Assembly: GCF_027887165.1 (NCBI RefSeq) | Contig: NC_077233.1 | Location: 230,478,872-230,542,871, forward strand | Length of the DNA: 64,000 nucleotides | Origin: Monodelphis domestica | Taxonomy: Eukaryota > Chordata > Mammalia > Didelphimorphia > Didelphidae | Direction of reading: 5' to 3' | Part shown: piece by piece, positions 22,017 to 34,600 of the stretch | How positions within the stretch are numbered: the first letter of the stretch is position 1 | How the letters are laid out: each line of letters begins with the position of its first letter | The notes under the pieces: model-generated | Database searches by the model: none | What the model saw: the letters and a program-made list of their open reading frames with translations, nothing else | Told to the model about the DNA's origin: nothing | Program-made: the position numbers and the translations under genes

Positions 22017-24881
22017 AATGGGGAGGATTAATCAGTGACCATAAAGAGCAGCACCACCTTCTGCAAAGTAGAAATCAAAGGGCAAAGCTCATCACCAGCC
22101 TGCTTTCCTAGGAGGAAGCTGAAAGTGGAAGTTTTTTTCCTGAATGGCTGTGCAGCTAGCTATTTCACTTCCCTCATCCTCCCAACTGTTTCAGTTTGGG
22201 GGAAAATAGGAATTGAAATAATGGGCAAGTCACTAGCTAATTATCCTAAAGGTAGCATAGGCAATATAATCACTGAATAATAGAAGACAATTGTCATTGT
22301 CATATAATCCAGCACTACTCTCCAGATTTTACTGGGAATGTGTCCTTTTAAAATGGATAATTATGCTTTCCTCTCTCCTCCTATCTTCTCTGCTCCTGTA
22401 TCTTACTGTCACAAATAAGAAATTATTCTAGAAGAATGCTTCTATGCTTCATGTAGCTTCCATTCTCAGTTACCTCCCAATAATAATTAGAGATAAAAGC
22501 TGCCCTTTGATCCCTTTCCTGGTTGCCATGTAAACAGCAGGAGGAATAGCTGACTGAATGATTTGGCCAAGAAGAAGAATAAATTCTGCTAGGGGAGGGT
22601 AACTTTGTTCAGGAGTTATAACTACTTTATGAATGAAAGAGAAATGGAACAGAAATTCACTTATAAAGAAACTTTTAATCCACAGAATGTAAATTTTGTT
22701 ATCTTTCTTATTTTAATCCTGTTAACTTTTTTTTTTGTCCCTAGATGATTTCTCTTAATCCCTCAACCAATGTAGTGTTTTGTTTTGTTTTTAACAATGA
22801 CCATATCTTGCCCCCAGAGCATAAGAGTGCAGATTTGGTTTTGATTGTTAACTGTATTTATTTACTTTTCTTGTATTTCTCCCATTTGAACTATTTCTGG
22901 ATCAAATAACCCATTTGCTCCTAGTTTCTCCTGAAAGGATGATGAAAATATCTTATTGGAAAGGCTTTGAAAAGGAAAAGTTGGGAGAGGAGGGTAATGT
23001 GATATAACATCAAAAGGCATCAATAGTACTTTTTTTCCAATGGTCTCTTTTTTTTGTTAAAAACATACTTTAAAAAAAATTGGTAAATATACTCCACATT
23101 GTAATAATTCTAATAATTTATTTTTGTTGGTATATCATATTCTAATCATTTCTAACTGAATTAATACTAAGTTATTTGAATAATGTTTCCTTAATAGCTA
23201 AAAGCCTCTCTCTTTTCTGCATTATCTGTTGTTGGATAATGAAATTTTGTTGTTTAATTACTATCTTGCCTAATGATTAAAAAGTGGGTTGTCCATTCTC
23301 CAGAATTTTTATCGATCAGAATCTTACCATCCATATTCTGGGTAATTTTAATGCTCCTTTAATGCATTGCTCCTACATTACTATATTTAGATTTTTTCAA
23401 ACCAATAATATTTTCCCAAGTTATCAATGATCCTTGGATAATCTCTGGATCCTTTTCTTAAAGGTCAATTTGACTTCTATAGAATATGTTCTTCCCATGA
23501 CTAATATGGAAATATGTTTCACATGATTGCACATGTTATAACCTATTGTCAAATTGCTTGCCTTCTCAATGAGGAGAGAGGGGAAAGTGGGAGAGAATTT
23601 GGATATCAAAACTTGAAAAAATTATTGTTTCTACATGTAATTAGAATAAAATAAAATATTTACATTTTAAAAATATATAAGTTCTTCCAATGATGCTTTC
23701 CTCTGGCTCTGGCCTAACAAATTTTCTCTACTTATATTTTTAAATGTCAAGCCTTCCATTGCCCTTTTTAGACCTATTATTTGGAGGCGGGGGGTTATTG
23801 CATGTGTTTTTGTAGTGCAGGAGAGTCTAGAAGAAAAGAAACATCCCACACAAAGATAGCTTTAATAAAAAAAAAAAAAACTTGATGGCTACTCATAAGG
23901 GAAGGAAGTTAATAGCTGCTTCCAAAGATAATCTCAGTGTTCAACCCCTATGCCTGCAATGGGCAGCAACTGGTGACTGAGTGAAGGAGAATTCAATCAA
24001 AGACAGAAACCCTGAAGCTCAAATTTATAGATTGTTTGAGACAAAGAATCACAGATTCCAATTAGAGGCTACCTTGTTATCTACAGAATGAAGAAAGTGA
24101 GAGTATTTACAAAATTACAAAATGAGAAAGGAAGACTATAGAGCAAGGAACTAGAAATGAGGAGAGGGGAAGAAGGAAACGATTCTAATGGCACCATTCT
24201 AGGAATTACTGAAAAGGGTAATATTCAGGGTCTGGATTTTTGTATAGTTGCATCATGGGAGGGGGAGGGGGTCCAGGACCTTACCAATCAAGCTGGTTTT
24301 TACTTAAATTCCTATTCTCTCATTTGTTTTACTGAATTCTTCATTAAAAGCTCTGGTTTATTCACTAATCAGACCTATTTTTTATCTTTATCTCTATTCT
24401 AATTTTTTAATTTCTTTTTTGAAAATTTGTGGAGTTTCGTATTGTTCAACTATTTTTCTAACAATTAAAATATTTCAACATTTCTTTTGTATTTCTTCTT
24501 CCTAAAATAAATTTTATTGGAATTTTTTTTACATTACCTGCATTTCCCCCTTTTTCTCTCCCCTCCTCTTCCCAGAGAGCCATTCCTTATAACAAAAAAT
24601 TTAAAAAGACAGAAATCAGTTTAGTAAAGCAATTCAATGAAAAAAGTTAAATATTATCAGTATTGTTTCATACTCTAATCCCCTACTTCTTCAAAGAAGG
24701 TAAGGCAATGCCTAGTTTTATCTCTTTGTTGGAGTCAAGCATTTAATTTCTTTCTGGATCTTTAGTTAGCCTCAGCCTTGTTTATATTTGGCCAGTGTTC
24801 TGCTATCTCTGTTCCTACTTCTAATATCTAATTACCTTCCCTCCTTGTGTTTTGAAAAGCTATGTTGGGATTCTCTTGAAT

Positions 24882-25115
24882 CAGGTAGGTGGCCTAGTGG
24901 ATAAAATCATAAGCCTGGAGTCAGGAAGACTGGAGTTAAAATCTAGCCTCAGATACTTAACTTTGTGACTTTGGACAAGTCACTTAACTTGTGTTTGCCT
25001 CAGTTTCTCCAATTATAACATGAGGATGATTCTAATACCTACCTGTCAGCTTTGTTGTGAGGATCAAATTAGAAAATATTTGTAAAGAAAGCATGGTGCT
25101 AAATAAGTGATAATA
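24882..25115 (+). mobile_element. tRNA-derived SINE / MIR-like copy
   Basis: AGGTAGGTGGCCTAGTGGAT head, AGACTGGAGTTAAAATCTAG box, GACAAGTCACTTAACTTGTG core and a MIR-like GTTGTGAGGATCAAATTAGA end. Confidence 0.7.
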
Positions 25116-27369
25116 CTGTTATTATCTTAGCTTGGCCAGCCCTGACTGATGGGATAGGTAATTAATCTATTCCTAAAGTCACTTCTGGCCATAGGAAAGG
25201 ATTAAAAAAGAAGATCAGATATTGATTTTCACACATCTTCAACTGCTACCTCCTCTACTGTGCCAGCAATGACTTCTTCAATGCAGTCTGATTTATTGGG
25301 GGTTTTTATTCTCACAGACATAGTTTCTCTTGCAAATCTAATTAAACGAAAGACGCAAGTCTGAGCATGTACATTCTGGGTCAAATATGTCAGAGAATCT
25401 AATTCTAATTGAGTAAAAGTAACAGCAGTAAAATGACTTTATCAGGAACTACAAGATATTTCAGACTTGTGTGGTCATTTGCTTGGGGTTGGGAAGGGCA
25501 AAGAGAAGAAAGCAAGGGGTATTACAAATTCATGTGTGTACAGATTTCTAATCTACCCTGAGAAAAACTTGCAGCAAACTTTCCACTGGGTTTTTTCCCT
25601 TTTGTTCTCTAAAGCTATTCATTGCTAATTGCAAGAGAAATTCAGTGGCTTGGGTGGCCCAGAAATACATATATTCATGTAATGAGTAGACTCTCTCTTC
25701 CCTTCCCAACTCAAGAGATCTGGTTTTCAATAAGCCATTTTTCTCCAGTCTCTAAAACATTTCCAATTATAAAAGAAAGTTGCTTGTGTGGAGTAGAAAC
25801 CCACATGAATTTTGGTAATAAGAATAAAGGCAATGAGTGATCTGCCTTTCACAAAGCATTCTCAATTGATGTTGTCTTGATTTTTATTTTATTTAAGGCA
25901 AAACCCACAAGGAAATAAGGGAGTTTCAAAAAACTTTTTTGTTACAACCTGACCCACAGGAACCCTGTGAAGCTCAAACAATACATCTCTTTATTACCTT
26001 GCAATCTGTTGTGAACTTGTGCATGATCCTATAAAATCTCATTATCTGTTCAGATAAGCACATTGTTATGGAATGAGCTATCCAGAAAATGACTGCTAGA
26101 TCTTTTTTTTCCTTTTTATTATTGAACCAAAACTGTTTCAGCCAACTTGAATAACACATTTTTTTGTTCACAAGATTTTAGACACTAGGAATAACTGTCT
26201 TGTTTTCCTCTGAAAAGGATGTAAAGAGACACTTTTCCCTCCCATCATTGCCATTGCCTACCCATTCTCCTTTTTCTTTCTTATTAAAAAGGAAAAGGAA
26301 AACTAGACGGGCAGATTGATTTGTGGAATTTTAATGCCTTTGAAGGGATGGTGGGACTTAATTTGTTCACATAAATTTCAAACTATTCACAGTCTTATTT
26401 TCCTGCCAGAATAAAAAAAGACAAAGTTGCTATTGTACCATCTGGTTTGCATGAGGTATTATTTGGCATCTCTCAACTGCACATTTTAAAAATGTTAAAT
26501 CCCAGACGGTATTACATTCTAATTAGGACTAGAAACAATGAAGAGGGATTTTTTTTAAAGCCCAGCCAAAAAGGAAAAGAATAGAAAGAAAGAAACTAAC
26601 CCTCTCATGATTTGGATGTGCTTTACAATGAAGGATAATGGAGAGGGTATGGGTGGTGGGAGGGGGACACTCATAGTAGGTGCTATGAATTTCAATTCTA
26701 CTTTTGCAACTAATTGGATTTTGAGATCTACAGAAAGTTCTCTTTTTTCTCTATCTTTCTGATTCCAGACCTATAAATTATTCTGACCTGAAAATCTCAA
26801 TCTTAATATACTTGTTAGCACTTTTCAAATCACAAAAGTAATTAAAATCCACATGCAAATGACAGAAGAGATGCCCACTTGAAAACTTTTATTGGCTGCC
26901 ATTTTCTTTAAGGATGGCAGACTGAATTGTAAATCAAACTTAAAGTAATACTCAAATGAGCAAAAAAAGATGATAATGACTTGACCAGGTTCCTTGGCTT
27001 CACTCCTAAACAAATTCTCCTAGTGAATCATCTACTCACATGGTTTCACTTGCCATTTATATATTTAGACTTAAGAAGGAGATGGAGAAAATGTTAAATA
27101 TTGCAGATTAATTTTCAAGTCGTGTCCTACATTTTCAGACAGCACATATACTGCTGATTGTGTGAGAAGCATTTCAGGATTTTGGCACAGTCCCATTCTG
27201 TAATTTTATTAGTATGGGGAATTCATAAGCAACTGCCTACATTAAAAAAGAAAAAAAAGGACCCTTACATGCAAACTCCAAGGAAAATTCCATAGTGTCT
27301 TAGTGGAAACTAAACATGAAATTTGGACATTAACCAAGAAATTGGGGGTGGGGTGGGGAGTCTAGCTGC

Positions 27370-27520
27370 TCACAGCATCCAGATCTAGAAGAAAGAGCAC
27401 TGGATTTGGGATCAGAGAACCTATGTATGAATGTTGATTTAACTGTATGACTCTGGGGGAAGTAATTTATTCCTTCTAGACCCAGTTTCCTTGGTTGTCA
27501 AATGAGACGTTAGAACTAAA
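27370..27520 (+). mobile_element. MIR SINE fragment
   Basis: AGAGCACTGGATTTGGGATC followed by GTATGACTCTGGGGGAAGTA and CCCAGTTTCCTTGGTTGTCA. Confidence 0.7.
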
Positions 27521-27523
27521 TGA

Positions 27524-27768
27524 TCTTATGTGGCTAAGTGGTATACTGAATAGAGTGCTGGGCCTGGAGTCAACAAGACTCATCTTCTTGAGTTCAAATT
27601 TGGTCTCAGACACTAGTTGTGTGACTCTGGGTGAGTTGCTTACCCCTGCTTGCCTGAGTTTCCTTATCTACAAAATGAACTGGAGAAGCAAATGACCAAC
27701 CACTCCAGAATCTTTGATAAGAAAACACCAAGTGAAGCCAACTATGCCTGAAAAATGACTCAACATTA
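27524..27768 (+). mobile_element. tRNA-derived marsupial SINE
   Basis: Head GTGGCTAAGTGGTATACTGA, box TTGAGTTCAAATTTGGTCTC, then GAGAAGCAAATGACCAACCA. It stands directly behind the MIR copy. Confidence 0.75.
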
Positions 27769-27939
27769 ATGATTTTATAGGTCTCTTCTATATCCAAATC
27801 CTCTTCTCTCATGGTAGTAGCAGAAGAGTTTAAGAGACATCACACTCATCTCTTTTCTTAAGCAGCCTGTTTCCTAGTGAAATCATTCTTTAAAAAAAAA
27901 CAACTTACATTTAAAAAACTCTTTAAAAAACAACTTGCA

Positions 27940-28145
27940 CTTTTGTACCTCCTTAAAGCTTACAAAATGTTTTGAAAATATTATTCCATTTGAACCTCAC
28001 TACAATCTTGGGAGGTAGGTGCTATTATTGTCCCCATTTAAAGATGGGGAAACTGAGGCAAAGGTTAAGTGACCCTAATGGTTATACAGCTAGTAAGTAA
28101 GTGAGGCTGGATATTAACTGGAGTACTTCTTAGTCCAAAAATGCA
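27940..28145 (-). mobile_element. MIR SINE fragment
   Basis: Antisense MIR signature: AGGTGCTATTATTGTCCCCA, AGATGGGGAAACTGAGGCAA, TTATACAGCTAGTAAGTAAG. Confidence 0.7.
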
Positions 28146-28559
28146 GATTTCTACCTGAGCTCTCTGGAGACTGTTTCCTTCAACCTTGGTTAGTATTATA
28201 GCTCCCAGGTGGAAAAGATTGCCATTTTCTTCAGCCATTCAGAAGGATTCCAAACCACCTGCCTGGGGTTTCTGGGGCAACTTCAAGGTGCTGGGCTAAT
28301 GCCTACTGTGTAAAGGGGGTAGGTGGGGAATGCCTCAGATGAGACAGGGTTGTAAAGACTCCCCACATCTCCAGAACAGAAGCATTGGGCCTATTTTCCA
28401 CTGCTGAGAGGACGTTAGACCATACTTTGCCCTTCTCTCTAGTGGGATTCAGTATGCACCCAGCTTGTGCTTATCGTGCTGTGCTTGTTCTCGTTTCGGT
28501 CTCTGCCCTGCCCCGGTGTTCTCAATGAAATTCAGAAATCATGGTGTGAGCCCAGGCAT

Positions 28560-28565
28560 CACCTG
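28560..28565. promoter_or_regulatory. E-box (CACCTG) upstream of ZP2
   Basis: CACCTG about 105 bases before the inferred ZP2 transcription start. Zona pellucida genes are known to need a FIGLA/TCF E-box (CANNTG) within about 200 bases of the start. Further E-boxes are at 28336-28341 and about 28256. Which one is used cannot be told from sequence. Confidence 0.45.
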
Positions 28566-28632
28566 CGTGGGGATGGGGGGTGAGGGGTGGGAGGGAGAAC
28601 AGGAGGAAACGTTACAGGCGCACAGCCTCTCC

Positions 28633-28640
28633 TACATAAG
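28633..28640 (+). promoter_or_regulatory. TATA-like element of ZP2
   Basis: TACATAAG, about 50 bases before the ZP2 ATG. A start site about 28 bases downstream would give a 5' UTR of only 20-30 bases, which suits the short leaders known for zona genes. Confidence 0.5.
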
Positions 28641-28687
28641 CTCAGGCTTGCGAGCTGAGCCTTCTGAGGTTGGTCTTGCAGTTAACA

Positions 28688-31600
28688 ATGTGTAGAAAGG
28701 TCTTTGGGTTCAAACTAAGTGGGAACCCCAAAGGGGCACGGTGAGTAGCCCGAGGCACCTTGATTCTTAATTTGGGGTCTGCGGATGGATTTAATGAGGT
28801 CTTTGAACCTGAATGCGGAGCGTTTCCTTCTGTGTTTTATGTATTTAAAAATTTCATTGGGGAAGGGATTCGTAGATTTTACAGGGCACCAAAGCGGTGC
28901 GCGATACAAAGAGGAGTAAGGTCCCTTGTCCTCAGCGAAGAAGGCAGAGATGCCCCTGCTAAATTCCTTTCCTGAGGGTAAATCTCTTTTCCCCACAGCC
29001 ACTGCTCACAGCTTCCCTGGCTCTTCTGCCTTGTGACCCTGGTAGCCTGTGCAGCGGTTGGTCATCTCTCAGCTACTAGCTTCCCAGGTATGTTGGCTCC
29101 CTTCCTTATTTAGGGTCAGCGGAGAGGCTCCCGGTAAAGGAGGAGCTCCCCTTCAGGGTCTAGGCAGACACTTTCTCCTTGTATCCGGGACGGGGAAGAA
29201 AGAGCCTCGATGTGTGTGTTATGCCTCTCTCTGGTTTTTAGGCACAGTTACTTGCTATGATGATGAAATGAAGATTGGATTTCCTGAAGATCTTGGCAAC
29301 GAGTCTTGGCAAGCGGATGTGGTTGGTAGGTCTTGCTGATTAGCTAATTGAACCCAACTTACTGACAGCCTCATCAAGATTGAACTTCCAATAAGCAGGT
29401 GTCCACTGTGTGTAGAACATTAGGTTAGGATACAAAGATGGGAAAATGACAACCCCTGCCTTGAATGAGTTCCCTGAATTGTGAATGTGTTGCTAATTTG
29501 AAGTATCTTGAAGGATAGGACAGGCTCTATAAAGCAGGAAAGACTGGGAATGGTGGAGAGTCAATTCCAGTCAATTCCTATAGAAATCTCTTCATACTTT
29601 TCCTAGGAAAAATGTAGTTTTGCTAAAAAGAAAAACCCTCCAAAAGCTTTGTCTCTGGGTTAGTTGATCCTTAAGAGAAATTACACAGTGATTAAGCAAT
29701 TTGGGAGATAAATTGGATTGGGAATACTTGGGGGGAACAAATTTTGCAATGAACACCAACCAAAGTCAAGCACTTTGCTGAAACTTTCAGGATGCTCTGT
29801 GACTCTTCTGATTGCCTCTCTGACTCCTCTAGATTCCCTTGGCAATGAAATCTTGAATTGTGCCCCTGTTATGAACTCAGAAAACCTTACCTTGAGAATC
29901 ATGTATGAGAGATGTGCTGAAAGAGTGGTAAGTGTTAAGTGGTAAAGTAGTAAAGTAAAAGTGGTAAGCTTTGGGATAAATTTGAGCTACTTCTGACTGA
30001 GGAGGGTATTTTAGTTGTGGCAAATGGAAAACCACTGAGCCATGAAAACAGATGTTTGATAAACATTACAGGTGGCAGAGAAGCTATTCTCTTCTAAGAG
30101 GCCCCTGTAATAGGAGACTAGGCCTGTGATATTTATTGACTAGTCTATAGCTGATCCTCTGTTTATTAGCGATAATCATTAATAATAAAACAAAACAACT
30201 GAGGAATCATTAGAACCCATGTATCTAAGGTGTCTATGTTATATAAGCCATTTAAAAAATTGTGAACAGCATGCCAAGGCATAAACTAATTTGGGATAGG
30301 TTTGGCATGGTAGTTCTAATTCCTCCATTTACTGAGATTTTGGACAATTTCCTCTTTGGAGCTCTTTGTCTGCAAAGTAAGGGGGTTAAACTGATGAAAG
30401 GAAAATGCTTCTCACTTTGGTTTTTGAGGTATGCTGATCTCCACAGCCTGATTCTGAGTACAAAGAACATCAGTTGTTTGGAAAAAAAAAGTCAAAAGTA
30501 TAATTTTTTGTTTTCTGGGCAAGATCAGTTTATTAACAGTGACTCATATAGCTACTAATAAAGTGAGTCAGATTGGGTGCCCTCAATCAGGCCAATGACT
30601 TTGTGTGTGCATGTCTTCAATTTATTTCCATTAGAAAATATATAGTTATTTAGAAATTTTTGGTCTATTAACTTCTTTTTAACTTTTTTCTTTCCATTAA
30701 CTTCTACCACACACCCTGAGTTTCTAATTATAGTGGAAAATCTTTTTTTTAATAGTTTTCTGAAGGATTTGCCACATTTAAGTCCTTGGTATTACCTACA
30801 ACAAATTGAAAGAATGTATAAAATGATTTTTCAAGTTAATTTTGCTTATAAATTAAATAATTATAAGAATTATAATAAATTATAAGAATATCAAATATTT
30901 CTCAGAATTTGGTAGAAGTTAATTCCACAAATGTTTTTTTTCCCTTTCAGATATACATAAAATAAGCCACAATTCCTGAAGAAAAGCTTTTTCCTTCATT
31001 TCTTACTACCCTTTAATTTTGTAGAGATATATTATAGTGTGGCTACATGTACTATAAATATTACCTTGTAACTGTATTCTTCATCAAATCCCTCAATTCA
31101 CATTTGTTTTCACCCATTATGCTATTTCTAAAATGAAAAGCCCTTCCATATTTTATTAAAGCTAAATCCTATGACCCAGTTGATTTTATACTTATAATAA
31201 TCTCATTAAATAGGAAATGTAAGCATTCCATTTTATAGATAAAATGGGACACAAGAGAATGTTTCGTAAAAGTTACATAGTTAGTAAATGATAGCACAGT
31301 GGGTGAGCTAATGCCAATCTGATTTGTGGGATCCTGGATTGAGCTAGAAGCATCTTTAGAAGACATTTAGACCAACTCCTGTTTCGTAGGGAACTTACTT
31401 ACATTGGCTTCTAAATCTAAACTATAACTTGTCTCTCATCAGTTTATATATACTTCCTGCTTGTTTGGTTACCCTAGCTTTGACTAACGTGGAATTGAAG
31501 ACATCTTAATGTGGTAGAATAATGGGAGGGAGTTGGAAATGGGATGCCTGGGGTTAGTCACAAGTGGGTACAGAAGAACATACCTTGATCCTTTTCAAGG

Positions 31601-34600
31601 TAACCAGGAAATTTCTTTTTGTTTTCAAGTTCCAAAGAAGTCTGAGTATAGGATTTGAACAAAGGAACAGACAGCAAGAATGTTAAGCAGGCTTGGAGGG
31701 TGAGATAGAATTCTTATACTTGTTCGAAGGATATGTGTACAGGCATGTGCAAAATACCTCTGAGTGAGGTAGTAGGTTGAATCCAGGACTCTCGGGCTTC
31801 AAAATGTCATTGATTCAAGTGTCGTTAGGGCATAACCAATTTTGTCTCTTCAGCATGGGAGGTATCGAGTGAACCTCCGGTTCCTGCCCAACAAGATTAC
31901 AAGCAACCAGACTATAAGCTACCAGGTCAGCTGTCCTGCCACTCAAGGTGACGAGGGTCGTGGTGGAATTCTGGCAGCCACAAACTGTACCAAAAATTCC
32001 ATGTCTGTGAGTATGTCAATCTGATCATCCTTTTGGAGGTTTATGATTTCTTTATTATACACATGGTAGTCTAAGCAAGTTGGCAGTTGGGTGGCTCAAT
32101 AGATAGAATGCCAGGAATTAGGAAGACCTAAATTAAAATCTTACCTCAGACACTTACTAGCTGTATGATTTGGGCAAGTCTCAACCCTGTTTGTCTCTGT
32201 TTGCTCATTTAAAAATGTACTAGAGAAGAAATGACAAACCACTCCAGTATCTTTGCTAAGAAAGCCCCAGAGGGGATCAGGAAGAATCGGACATCACTGA
32301 AATACCAACGAACCAACAAAATCTAAATCTCTTGGATTTTTTGTTTTGATTTAGAATCCTGTTATCCTACTAGGTTGTAAGCTCCTTGAAGGCAAGGACT
32401 GTGCCTCCATAGTGTACCAAAACTTTATATACAAATGCAAACTTCAAATGTCTGCTTGGCATCAGAATGCAGCTGCTCATCTAACCCTATGTTTGAGGAT
32501 CAGGTGCTTTGCTTTTTAAAACCCAATAGAAGATTTTAGTGTAGCGCCCCCCCCCCCCGCCCCCCCAAAAAATAGCCAAGTTAGGATGCCTACTTTCCTC
32601 ATCTGTAAAATGGAGATAATAATAGTACCTATCTCCCAAGGTTATTGTGACGATCAAATGAGAATTATTTGTAAAGTATAAACCTTAGAATTTACATTTG
32701 TTTTGGTGGTTTAGTCATTCAGTTGTGTCTGACTTTGTGGTACCATTTGGGAGTTTCTTGACAGATTCTGGAATGGTCTGCCTCCAGCTTATTTTTCAGA
32801 AGAGAAAACTGAAGTAAATAGGGTTAAGTAACTTGCCCAGTTTCATCCAGCTAGTTAAGTGTCTGAGGCTAGATTTGAACTCAGGAAGATGACTCTTTCT
32901 GGAACTTGGCCTAGCACCCTATCCACTGTACCACCTAGTTCCCCAACTTTATAAAAATATCAGTTATTATTGCTTTAGGGTTATGGCTGATTGGTGTTAA
33001 AGAAACACTAATGGGTCAGGATCCTCAGTAAGTATCATTTTTCTCTGGGCTGCCAATTCTGATGGTGAATGAATGGGGGGGATGGGTACCGCTATCCCTA
33101 TACACTATATCTCTGTGCCCCCATCCTCATTTCTTGAATACAACACAAGGTTTTAAACTAAAATTATATTCAGTTCCCTCATGGTCATGGACCCTTTGAG
33201 GGCTTTTTAGCTACCTTAAGACGAGAGGCTAAGGATGTTTTAATTCCTGTAAGGATTTTAATGTCTATAATCCAACATCAATCAGTAGCCATTAATTGCC
33301 TACCATGAGCCAGGCACATAACTTTATAGATGAAGAAGCTGAGACACAGGAAAAACTCATTGACTGACCTCAGGTCACTTAGTCTATACTATGCCAGGAC
33401 AAAGACCCAGGATCTCCTAGTGACCAGGCCAATGTTCTTTTTTTTTTCCTCCCCTTTCCATTTTTGGAGTTGGTACTTCACATTCTCGTAGATGAACTAG
33501 GTCTTTGTAGCCTAATGAAAACATATTAGACTTCTAGCTGAGTAACTGGGCTCAAATCCTTCCTTTCATACTAGCCAGGATAGTGTGGGCAAATTAAGTT
33601 TTTTAAACTTTAGTTTCCTCACCTAGTATAATGGCAGTAATCACTTTTAGTTCCTATTTTATAGGGTTGTGGTAAGAATCAAATAAGAATGCACATACAG
33701 TGCTTTGTAAACTTTTAAGATTATAAATATGTACATTTTTAAAAGCTAGAATTTCCTTTTCTTTCAGATTTCATTTCCACAGATTCTACCCAATTTTCAT
33801 GATGACACAATGGTATGCGTTATTTTTTTAAATTAAGAACTTTAACTTGCGTTTCTACTTGTGGATATTAACTTATTTTAAAGTACTTTAAGGAAAAAGC
33901 CTCATTTGACTTTGCCAATAAGAATTTATGCACAAATATCTAAGAAGGCCTTTTGATTTCAGATTTCGGAACCTCAGACGACTTGGACGGTCATTGTGGG
34001 TGATAGCCCCAGAACACAAACACTATCTCTTCATCAAGCCATGGAACAGGGCTACACTTTTGTCACGGACACTAATAAGATCATCCTCCAAGTTTCCTTC
34101 AATGCTGCTGGTGTCCTGCACTATGAGGTGTGTATGTGTGTGATTTTATAAAAAAGAAAGTAATATTTGAATTTCCCTTTCTGTGACAGGGATTTTTTAT
34201 TTGCCAATTTCTTTATTTTGGTCTGGACCCGTGATTCCATTAGTATGGAGAACTCTAGGGTAAATCAACTCCCTCCTCAGATGTGAAGATTGGCAATTTA
34301 TCTCACTCTTTTGTTCAGTTGTGTCAGACCCTTTATGACCCCACTTGGGGTTTTCTTGGCAAAGATATTGGAATGGTTTGCCATTTTCTTCTACAGCTCA
34401 TTTGACACGTGGGGGAATCTGAGGCAGAGGGTTGAGTAACTTTTCCAGGGTCACAAAGTAAGTGTCTGAAACCAGACTCAAAGATGAGGCTTCCTGACTC
34501 CAGAACTGGTTCTCTATCTACTGTGTCACCTAGCTGCCCTAAAGGCATATTGTTCATATTTAATGAAGGACAACTGCCTGCTAAATATCTTTGTAACTAT

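Larger units (their letters stand above)
21939..28687. other. Divergent intergenic region between ANKS4B and ZP2
   Basis: The two start codons are 6.75 kb apart and point away from each other. Beyond the MIR and SINE pieces listed separately, a probable old LINE 3' end at 23420-23660 (with CAAATTGCTTGCCTTCTC, also seen at 58575) and a similar antisense piece at about 24490-24720 can be seen. 22280-23400, 25110-27360 and 28150-28440 show no gene or clear repeat. Confidence 0.8.

Noticed and set aside
28465-28695. 76-aa plus-strand frame just before ZP2
   Set aside because: Not in frame with ZP2 exon 2 and contains no signal peptide; the ATG at 28688 in another frame joins correctly.
28715-29002. 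95-aa minus-strand frame
   Set aside because: Antisense to ZP2 exon 1 and intron 1; no recognisable protein.
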